DNA of 64,000 bases. It comes from Branchiostoma floridae (Eukaryota; Chordata; Leptocardii; Amphioxiformes; Branchiostomatidae). Below are positions 48,301-60,300 of this stretch, piece after piece. The stretch's first letter is position 1. Each line of letters opens with the position of its first letter. The position numbers and the translations under genes were made by a program. The notes under the pieces are model-generated. The model did no database searches. It was not told where the DNA came from and worked only from the letters and a program-made list of their open reading frames with translations. The stretch lies in assembly GCF_000003815.2 (NCBI RefSeq), contig NC_049985.1:24204981-24268980 (forward strand), in the 5' to 3' direction.

Positions 48301-51300
48301 CCCTACACTGTGTTTTAAACAGCGAAGGGGGCTTTTTCTGTTATTGTGTAACAAAGGTAAAAAGACATTGTCTTTGTTTCATTACATTTGGCCCTGAAAT
48401 TATGGGAAACAGTGTTTCTGAAAAATTCAATGCAAAAATGTTTCTCCAATGTCACTAGCTAGAATGTGCTGGTAGTACAAACAATACAAATCTTACCGTC
48501 TCTTTATATTATTTACCTTTAATAATGTCTAACCTTTCTAGATTTTTATGTAAGAAAGTGTGCTCAAATAATGATGCTCTGAACACGAACAGGAACAAAC
48601 AACAGTGCCCCCTACCTGTCCCTGGTGGTGCTGCGCCTGGTCCTTGTTGTGCCAGAAGACCCGGATGAACCTGTTGTTCAGTACAGCGTCGGTGCACTGG
48701 TGGGCCGCTCGCGCCTCTGCATTACTGGAGAAGGTCACCAGGGCGCTCTCAGGGTCACCGTCAAAACACACCTGGAAGCATGGAAATGTTCTTTGTCAAT
48801 CAATCAAGAGCAAGTCAAAGAATGAGTGAGTGTCAGGGAGTGATAGTGGGTCAGTTAGTCAGTAAAGTGAGTGACAGTGAGTGAGTGAGTGAGCAAGAGT
48901 TGTGAGAGTGGGTGAGTGAGTGAGTGAGAGTGAGTGAGGACGGAAGCAAGAGTTGTGAGATAGGGTCAGTGAGTAAGCAAATGTGTGAGCAACAGTTGTG
49001 AGTTAGAGTGGGTCAGTGAGACAGTGAGTGAGTGAGTGAGTGATTGAGCAATACAGATTGTCACACTTGTAGCAAGAAGAAAACCTACAATGTCTATAAT
49101 AATACGTACAGTAACTGTTAATCTGCAAGATATTGGGTACAATGATGAAAAATGGAGCCATCCTAGTGTCTTGCACACTTCAAGTACATTGTCCAGTTAC
49201 AATATGATACCTGCTTTCAGAACCTGGCAAACAAAGTAGTCGGCCATCCCCATAACAAATAACCTACCTGTACATTTGAGACCGTTCCGAACCTCTCGAA
49301 GTAGCCGGAGAGCTTGGAGACAGTGTTCATGTCCCGTGGGACCTTCTTAATCTCCAAGGTGCAGTTGGTGTGCTTCCATCCAAGTCTGTCCCTCACATGG
49401 CCACCTGTAACATCATTGACATTTTTATTAGTAATTAATAACTTTCATTAAAATTCATAATTTTGTACTATGACAATCGGTGCAATGGCCAAGTGGGTAG
49501 AGTGTTTCCTTTGCATTCTGTGGGTCGTGTCAGTTCAGTCCTTGGCCTGGTCATTTACTAAATACTTAAAGAATGGTGCATGCTGCTTTCTCTGCTTAGC
49601 ACTCAGCACTAATGAGAAAGAGTATGGAAGTTAAACACACATCACTACCAGCGGATTAGCCCCCTGCTGTACTGTCCTCCAGAAATGTGTGGCCCAGGGG
49701 CTACAGAAATGGAGATGGGTACAACCCTTAAGTATCTGTTAGGACCCCTAAGATGCACAGGCAACTTTAGAGTTTAGAATCCTTTAGAGTTAGAATCCTT
49801 CGCACATATTTTGGTGCAAAGGGGCAGTGACCATTTCTGTTTCTGAATCAATAGCTACACAAGGCCACTTCAGTAGGCAACTAGGCTTATCACTGGTAGA
49901 AGAATATGTTCAACTCCAATACTCTTTCTCCCAAGTGCCGAGTGCAAAGCAGAGAAAGTGTCACCGTAACCTTTGAATGCCAACAGTCACCAAAACGTCA
50001 GTAAGTGATCATATACTGGTTGCACACAAAGAAGACGTTTTCAACCATTGATTTACCAGCGAGATGAAACTATTCGCGGATGAGCTCACCTTGTTTTACC
50101 GGCGGTCCCGCATAAGGCATCCCCGGCCCGCTGCCTGGCCCCATGGCCTGGTGAAACGTTCTCTTACGGTTCTCTCCGCTGTCAATCACCACACGGGTGT
50201 GGCCGGACGGGGTGTCTGACACCTGGGGTTCAACTATGTCCGTGAAGAGATGGAAATAGCAAAATTTATTACAGTTTATAAGAAATTCAGTTCACGTATG
50301 CATCGATCTAGAGGTTCTATCTAAGAACTCAGAAGTACTGTTTTAGAGGAGGGCCACACCTCAAGCATGTTAAAGAACCCACTACACTACTTCCTTGCGC
50401 CAGTTAACAAACCTAAGTTGTACAAAATGTAGTTACTGAGTGTATAACCTGACAAGTTCACCAGTTTGTTTAAATATGTGAAACAAACTCTTGTCTTTTA
50501 TCCAGAAGTAATTGAATGGCCATTTCATACATGTGCTTTTTCATTTAAACAGTTTTCTTCAAAACATTAAGGTTTCAGGGTTGGCTAAATTGGCATTTTG
50601 ACTTTCCATTGTTTTCTCATTGATGAATGAAGAAAGAATGAAACGGTAACGACTATTAATAGATCGGCATGAAAGAATTCAAAATCTGACTTTTTGGGCC
50701 ATATGGATGACTTCATCAGGTTTTATTGCCCCTGATATTATTTTTTTCTATGAGAAAATACAGCACTTTAATTGGCACATTCCACTGCATTAAAACTATG
50801 ATTTTCATGTGCATAATGATGAAGGCTACAAACTCACGTTTGCGCCAATCGATATCTGCTAATGATCATTCTGTAGTTATTAGAAAATAATGATCATAGT
50901 TTTCATCTAATTGAAAAAAAAAAATTTCCTAAAAGCTACAAAGGCCGGCCATAGGTTGTTAATCCCGTCTGTCTAGGGCACAGTATTGCAAGGTAGAGGC
51001 TTTTACATGTGCCTCCCAAACCCTGGGTTGTGTGAAGAAATTTGGGAAAAGAACCCTTCCAAAGACACAATGTCTTGCTGGGAATCAAACCAGTTATCTC
51101 TCAATCATACGTCAATTAGTGTCTCACCTTTGGGTGTTGTGATGGTAGAGACCATGGGTACAGACACCAGTGCTCGGGTCTGGGTGGGGTTAACGTTCCT
51201 GTTGTTCCCACCTGACCAGTAAGGGGGCCTCTGTGCAACCGGACCGGCATCAAGTCCTGGCAACTCTGGGTTGTAACCGTCCGGATCAAACGGCTCTCCT

Positions 51301-54300
51301 GTAAAAATAAGGGATATCAATAAGATTAGAAGGTAAGCCTAGACACTTGCAACACAATATGAAGAATTTTGGTACTAAAGTTCTAATACACTAGAACGGT
51401 GTACAGGTACAATGTTGAGGAGGTCTTTTTAAAGGGGAACTAAACTCCAGAACAGGCTGTTATTTTCCATAATAAAATAAGTGATTCAGAAGTACAAAAA
51501 ATTCATACTACTTCACAGTATACCCAAGCATTAGTCCTGCAAGCATAGTAGTGACAATGTCATGGTAGTTACCGTTTCTCAATAAACCATAATTACTATG
51601 CATCAAAAAGCATTCAGTATTCTACTAAGGTCCCTGCATGAGTACACTCTAATGGAATTTAAGAAGCAATTTCATCCTATAATAATTTTTTGGGCCGTAA
51701 GAAATACTCGTTTTGTTATGTCTTATAACATACATATGGTATCAACAATTGGCCTTCTTGGTGAGCTTATCATCTCACCAAAAATATTTACACTGAAGGA
51801 ACTCTCTATAAACTATGTATAGTACGGTATAGGAGTATAAGGGTAGGGTATTCTGCAAAAAAGCTATAATTGTTCTTCGTGGCCTTGTATCTACAAACTT
51901 GTGAAATGCTATGGTGAGTAGCAAAATTGTGCAGAATATGTTGTACACAAAGAATAACATTGTATCCTCCTACAACAGTTACACTTACAGTCTGTAGTGC
52001 CACCTTGCTCTATTTGAGGTCCTTCTCCCATTTTTTGTGCAATAACCAAAAATAAAGTATGCACCTGTACTTTAGAAATATAATTCTATAAAGTATGCCA
52101 CTTTGGTAACAACTTGCAGCACTTCTGAATTTTGAAAAGTTCAAAAAGTGCATACTTCATTCCAGAAAATAAAGTTCTCTGTACTATAAGGAGTTCTACT
52201 TGCTTTTTGGTGGCAGGGGTGGAGGTGGCATTCTGATGTCTATGTACATGTAAGTAAAAATAGAATGATATGTTCAATGTACATGTACAGTAGGTCTTCT
52301 TACATGACACTCCACAGAATTTATGCTGTTCCATCAGGAATTTTTGCTGGGTGCTTTTGTTTGTCTGCTTGTTTATTTTTTATTTAACCAGGGTTACATA
52401 TCGCCAATGTAGGCGTTTTCAGCATAATAACATGAATATATACAGTTTTTGGACATACATTTTGTGAAGATTTCTAAAATACACACATTTACTTGCACTA
52501 CAAATATGTGTGCATATTAATTTGTGCAGGGTTGCTCAACAATGTGCTCTTCTATAAGGAGTTCTACTTGCTTTTTGGAGGTGGGGCTGGAGGTGGCATT
52601 CTGATGTCTGAATAAACAAAGTAGAATAATATGTACTTAAATAATATGTTTTAAATCTAAATAATACACTACATCTTATGCAATCTCTTTTTGGAAGACA
52701 CAATTCACATGTAGTTATGGTGGATCGCATATGTAATTACGAATAGTGGCGTAAGCTGGTGGCCTCGTGTATGACAGAGCTTCAGGAATATTAGCCTCAA
52801 GCCAGCGTTCTCACCAGGATTTTTTCACAGCGTAAAAGCACCTTAGTACACCAAAACTAACACATTAAGCAATGCCTCTCCCTGAAAATTTTTAGATTTA
52901 TAAGAATATAACTCTCAGAAACACTATTTCCAATGTTTTCTGGACAGTGAAATAGATCCAATGTTTTTTTTTTCAATTTTGTGACAAAACAACCAAAAAG
53001 TCCTATTTATGTCAAAACACAGCATAGGGGCCTAAATCACAGCCTAGGGGTCCAAATCACAGCATAGGGAATGGAAATCACGGCGTAGGGAACCCCGATG
53101 CCAAAAAGGCCTGGTGGGAACAGTGTGAAAGCGTGACAACTCTGCACGTAAAACAATCCAACACACTAATCTAGAAAGGCATAGATGACCCAGTGTGATT
53201 AGCTATGAACGTGAGTCATGGCAAATTCACATTACACTACTAGCTACCGAAAAAGCATTTCGTGTTAAGCATTATATACTGCAAAATCGACAAAGATGAG
53301 GTAAGAGATGCGAAGTGTGGTTCACTGTTATCAGCTATGGAATTTCTACTTGCGTTTTGTTGGCATGATTGGCATTCTGATCATGTCTGGGAGAATGTGG
53401 AGAAACATAATGTACATTGTTCAAGAGTGTAGTCTGAATTTACCAGACATGCACAAATAACATTCAGCATTCACAAATGCATTTTTGCATTCTGTCAGAC
53501 TTTTCAATTGCCAACAGAAATACTTCCTACAATCTCAATAGGTCTGTTTCTTTTTTCATCATATGGTATTTTGAAACAAGGAAAGATAGGGACAAAAGTA
53601 GTATAGTAGTTGTACGCTGAGTAATATTATTCAGGCGGTGCAAGGTGGTGCAGGTCAGGGGTCACATATAATTTATTCAGGTATAGCAGGTCAGAGGTCA
53701 AATATGATTTATTCAGGCGGCGCAGGTCAGAGGTCATGTTATGACGGCAAAATCTAGATCTGAGCAGGGGTGAAACCAAGGTAATTATGACAACCCCACC
53801 CCACCCCAAATGAACCTCCCCAATCGTGAAAGACATGCCTTTATTTGGCCTGGTTCCAAGTTTCCCGTATGAAATAAAGATGACAATGACCGTTTGCTTT
53901 TTCCGTTCTTTTATTCTGTACTTTCAAAAGTATATATTAGTCAGCGCACACCTAATACTACTGACAAATTAATTTCCTACTCTTTAAAAGTAAATAAAAC
54001 TGTTGCAAAGACCTGGTGCAGCAAATTTTATCAGGCAAGTACAAAAGAGTTGTGGAAGCTACATAATTGCATAAACCGATTGTGAAACTCCAAGCACGAA
54101 CTAAAAGAGCCAACATTTATGCAATCAGCTTCTTAGAAAAATGTTTTCCATAAAAAAGATGTTTCCCCGAAAAGTAAATTTTTGTAATGTTGTATTCATC
54201 TGTACCTGGGGAAATTGCTTTGTAACCTGACTTAGATAAATACCTAACTCAAAGATGTATAAAGACCCTTACCTTGTGCATATCTTGGAGGAGGGGGAGG

Positions 54301-57300
54301 TCCACCCCGGGGTACAGGGGGGCGCTGTGCTGCTGTCCCTGGGGGAGGGGGTGTTCTTCTAGTTGGAGGGGGGCCAGGAGGAGGCCTTGGGGGAGCCAGT
54401 CCACCTTAAACACAAAAACAGTACAAAACTTGTATGATAGCAAACAAAATAGTATATCACGCTACTGGAAGGGGTCGCACTCCTTTTGAAGGGACAATGC
54501 TGTGATCCATTGTTCATTGTAATTGTCAAAAAGAAATGGGGGCTTTTCCCTGGTACAAACAAAGTACCTGTAAATATTGTACATAGCACAATTATCATCA
54601 GTCTTCTCTGTTATGATCAGTTTAATAAGCATAATGTTCATTGAGATAAAGATTATCACTTTCGACTTGATTTCCTTTTTCATAATTATATTTCTACAAC
54701 CAAGTAATGATGCTGAACTCACCTGGTCCAGGGGGTGGAGGTCTGGGTCCCCCCTCTCCAGTAGCTGGAGGGGGTTGTGACATGGGGGGTCTGGGTGGCC
54801 GTGGCCCCCTCGGACCCATTGGAGGTCTTGGGCCCATATTGGGGGGTCCTGTTGGAAAGGTCAAGTCATGTCAGAGCATATACCTAACAACAGAATTCTG
54901 CCTCACTGAAACAAGACCAAAAAAGCATTCTACTTTCCATGATTCCATGTTTTATATTTTCTAAGCATGTGCGGCTTCAAACTAAAAAAATCTCCAAAGT
55001 ACAGTACAAAATGCATTATTATGTCCTCATTTGAACAATATTGACCATTATGGTAAAATCCTAATTGATATCACATTATCAGGCCTACAGTGTCGACTGT
55101 GGCTAAACAGTCCTATATGAGAATGACAGTCTCTGCCACATAGGGCACATCTGTAAACTGCAGACTCAGGTCTGTTGCAGGGTTACCATACAAAATGTAT
55201 GGTAAAAACAAACAAAAAAAGAACAGTAAAAACGAAGACAATCTTTACAGCTATGACAACTGACAAATAAGGTTGTTGCCTGTACCTTGCTGTGGTGGTG
55301 GTGGCCCTCCTCCACTAAACGGGGGAGCCTGAGACATAGGGGGCCTTGGAGGCCCTATAGGTGGCATCCCCTGCTGCTGACCGTTACTGGCTGGCGGGAA
55401 GGCCAGCATACCAGGCAGACTGCTGTCTTCTACCACCACAGGGTCTGGGCCATGGTCGAACGGACACAACTCTCCTCGCATGCAGAACCCTTTTTCTGTG
55501 ACAACAAAAAAAAAACCCAGACAATTCTCAAACTAAACTACTCAAAGGCAGTTTGCAAAAAGGGGAAACTGCAAAAATCTCTCTTAGATTTATATTTCAG
55601 GTTTTAATTAGGAGAGAAGCTGACACAACTGTTGACTGTATGTCAGGGGCTTTAACCTTTGACCTAAACAGATGTGCACTTTGAATTATGAATAATCTTT
55701 TTTATGTAGCTTATTGTGCAAAGTTTAAACATGATTAATTCTTTCATTTAGATGTAATGGCTGGCTTCACATATGGAATCATATGCATATTCCCTAAAAT
55801 TAAATTTTTTTTTTTCGGATCCCACATTCTAAATATTTCCCCTGGTTGTGTAAAACTTTGGAATGTGGAATATTCATGATGTGGAGTAGGGTACTTCAAT
55901 TAAGAAATGGTAATAGCATTCTGCTACTGGTATTATTTATTACCATTTTCTACCATTTATCTACCATGTTTTGTAAATTTCATAAATGGGACAGTGGGCT
56001 GGGAAGAAAGCAATTCACATATCCTTGCAAAGTTATTATAAGTTAAGTATCGTTGGGTGACATGCATGTACGGAACATCACAAAGGACCAACCAGATGTA
56101 CAGCAGTGAAATCTAATAACCCAGTAGACATAACAAAGTCCTTTACCATCATAGTCCCTGCACCTCTGTGGTCGGGGAGGGCCCCCTCTCCCTCGACCTC
56201 CACGGAAACCCCCGCGACCTCTGTCGTTCCCGCGGAAGTTCCCGCGCCCCCCCTGGGACATCCAGGGCTGGTCGTTGGACACCACGGTTATGGTACTGCT
56301 GAGGGAGGGGGTAGTGTACGTGGGGGGTGGGGCCTTCGCTCCGTCGGGTGAGTCACTGGCGGGCGGCTCCCCGGGGGCAGAGCTGGGGTTGTCCTTGTGT
56401 GGTCTTCTGTCAGGAGAGGTGTAGTTTCTTCTCTCTGAAACAACACAAATTTTATCATTACTAAACACAACTCAAACAGAGACTGTAAAATGCAGAAACT
56501 TTTGCGGCGGGTTAATGTTCACGTTTTTTGCATTGGCCGCTTCACCGCAAACTTAAAACCACCACGAACGTTTTTCCATGGCATTAAGAGACTACAGTGT
56601 ATGGTGCTACTGCGAACTCAAAACCACCGCAAAAAATCCTTTTTCCCACCACCCCACGAACTTAAATGCATTTAAAGTACTGATTGCAAGGCTAACGAGA
56701 AATAGTAGGTGTTATATCTTCGTGAAATATAGTTTTCATGAATTTTTTTTCTTTTCCATTTTGGGGGATTTCTCGATTTCTGTCTGTTGTGCATTTTCCT
56801 GCCCGTGTAGCTTTTGACCGGGGCCAAGCCATACTTCCCATCTAAGGGAACAACTTTGGACCCTGGCCAAACCAACTTTCTTATTTTTCAAACCTTCAGT
56901 TATAGAATTTTCCTGCCTACAATATTCAAATCACTGCAGACACACACACCCAAGATAAACAAGAAAACTGAAAAACAATACCTTCATTTTTATGGTGGTA
57001 ATATAGTTATGTTCCACTCATAACATAGTTAAGACTGTACCCTACACTGAGTGGTCCAAATACTTACCCCTGCCGTAGTCACGTCTGTAGTCCCGCTCTC
57101 TGCCTCGCGGTCTGTAGTCGTCCCTTCGTCTTGGTCGGTCATCATCTCCATAACGTTTTCTGTCCCTGCGAAGATAAAGATATATCTCTACAAAACTATA
57201 TTTGCTACATTGTACAGCGATAGACTAAAATATCATATCATCAAAAGAAACATAGTTACCAAGGTTAACACCATGCTATTGAAATAGGCACTTAAAGAAT

Positions 57301-60300
57301 CCTCCTCTTTTGGTTAACAAAGTCCTTTGTACAAAACCACAGAGTTAATACCTCAAAAGCCAACATTTCAGTGATTGTCTGTCACCTTCCTCAGAGCAAT
57401 AATGATATGTTCTACATGGCACTGCAGATAGGTGGCGCTGCTGCACTGTAAAGAAAGTGGTCCCAAATGTGACACTGAGTGAAACAGTAAGTTACCAAAT
57501 CATATCCTACCTTTCTGCCGACCCTGATCTCCCGCGACTTCTGTCGTGTGGACTGCGGCTACGACTGCGTTTTCTTACCCGGCGGAAATCACGTTCATCG
57601 TCATCTGGAACCTAAATGATTGGAAGCAACAGAGTATAAAAATCAGTGTGGTACAGTGTTTCCGCCAGAGGGGCGTCCACCCGTCCATTGACGGTCTCAT
57701 TTCGTTTTGGACGGCTTGAACGCAAACAGAGGCCGTCCTCATAAAAAAATGCGACCCACATTTTGCCGAGAAATCTGTACAAAGTCGATAAATGTAAACC
57801 GCAGTTTTGTGTTTTGTATTGAAGCAAGACGCTTGGGGACGCCGTCCACAGTCAGAAAGCCGCTTACTGTTTGTTTTGCTATTGTTATGATTATTGACAA
57901 ATGTCTGTCGGCCTCCTTTCGCATACGTTAAAACCCGTTTTTCAAGGTCTCAGTTATAAATGCGAATTTTCCCTGCCACATTTCGAAAACTTGGCGGTAG
58001 GTCGATCTCGCTATTACACTACAAACTAATAGTTGTTATTGGGAGAAATAACTTAATAAGAAAACACACTAACTTTGTCTAGATATTAAAAACTTTAGTC
58101 TCTGTTTTCATCATCAATCATCGTAAACAAAACAAAACACGATGATCAGAAACATGTGCCCACCGGGTGCTTGGCACGGGAAATCCAAGACCTCTTTCAA
58201 GTTCGTTATCGGCAACACAGCGGAAAAATAAAGTGTTCACATAAGAGGTGATGGACGTAAAAAAACATCAAGTATAACTTTAGTTCCTTTTTATATGAGT
58301 TTTGAGCCCGCAAAATCTCCGAAAACGACAGAAATTTTCGGGATAAATACGCATCAAAAATGGCGGTCGGTAGTTGTTGTGTATCCTAGCCAATCACAGC
58401 GCTAGTTTCCCGTGACGTCGCTAGCTTTCCCAGATCTCGCGAGAAGTCACCACGTGAGATTGCGGGATTTCGGCCGCCATTACGCTCACTGTCGCCGATA
58501 GACGATGTTTTTCGTCATTTCTGAACGCAAATTTCTCGATCTATGGAAGGTTTTAGATGATTTATAAGTATACTACAACATAAAAGAGAGTATATACAAA
58601 TGCTATTTCTTTTTTGAAAGCCTAAGAACCGTTTCTAGAACTTTTTAAAAGTCGTAGTACCCGTTCGGTGCGGCATACCGGTACGCGGCACAGATCATAA
58701 CACTTCGGCACTGAACTTAATCGGACGTTAGTTGTTTTGTTTTTTCTTGCGACAGTTAATCATTAACTTTAATTTTCGCGATTTTACAATTAAATTTAAT
58801 TTTCGCGGTTTTACAATTAAATTTAATGTTCGCGGTTTTGCAATTAAATTTAATTTAATTTTCGCGGTTTTCGCGCCCCAGGGTGGACGGCCTCCCAGCT
58901 GAGGTCTGGCGGAAACACTGGTGTGGTACATTGCCTTGTATTCAGAGAGTCTGGGCTCAAAGCCTGGTCAGGTCATAGTATACCAAAGACTTTAAAAAAA
59001 GGTACAGCTTAATTGCTTGGGACTCAGCACTTACAAGAAAGAGTATGGGACTAGCCCCTTACTAGAGTGGCTTGTAAAACAGACATAGGCATTGCCCATA
59101 TACACTGAAATGATAGTCATGCAGTAGTAAGAGTTAAAAAATTCTTTGCACTAGTTTTTGGTGTTGTAACAAAGTTTTCACTCTGTTCTATATAGATGGC
59201 TTTACTTTTAAGGTTGATAAATTTAATGCATGTTATATTACACTCTGAAAAGACTTGTCGCACGTAACCTTTGCACATCTGACTGTAAGTGTAAGTGTTC
59301 TTTAAAGCTATCTAAAGCAGATGCCCCTACAGTACTTGGTAGCAATGTGTTCAGTTCTATGATCATTCTAGTGAAAAACAAAAAGGTGAAGCAAACTTAC
59401 ATCTTCAGACTTTCTGTGTGTGATAATAGGCTCTGGTTTCTTCTCCTCAGGTTCAGGGGTAGGAACAGGTACAGTAACAGGTACAGGTGCAGGCTCCGGC
59501 ACGTGGACGGGCAGGTACGTCTTTGTGTTCAGCGCAACAAACAGGCTCTCCACAAAGGTGTTCGTTTCTACAAGTACAACAGAGGAAACAGAACATTAGA
59601 TATCCAAGAAACAAAATGTTTTATAAGAAAAGAGATGAAACATTGACAATGAACAAAAGAAGGAGAAAAAGAATTTACATGTACAATCATGCAAAAATAG
59701 TTAGAGTAAATCCGTTTGATATATGATTGCAGTCCGTAATTCTAGCAACTGGGGGATAGGAAGTACTATATATGACATCGACTTAAGCAGTGACATTATT
59801 CTGGGCCTGACTTAGTGTTCACATAATTGTGAAGATGAAAGCTTAGCCGTTGAATATTGCTTGAGCCAAATTCAGTTACAACTAAATAATTAACAGTATG
59901 TCATATCTACACCTGGAAATTTATGGCATTTTTAAAATCGTTCAGTTGGTAGGCCTAGTCCTCAGGGACAAACCATAAAATTTGAGGGATAATGGAATTG
60001 CTTTATAATGCCAAGGGGAAAAAATGTTGTTTTTCCTGTTTCAGTCCTGAGAAAGATACTATAGGGTCAGTAGGTAAGAATTATCTTTTCTACTTGTAGT
60101 TGTACTTTAACTGTTGAGTGTTGAACAAAGTAAACTGAAATGCAAGAAGACACTTGAATATCCAATTGCAAGTAACACAGTTGATAAGTCTTAAACTAAG
60201 GTTGTATCTTGTACCTTTCTGAAGAAAGACCTCCAGCTGATCCTTGCACAGGGCCTTGAGCTCCTCCTGAGGCTTGTCCTTCTTCACAAGTGCCACCACA

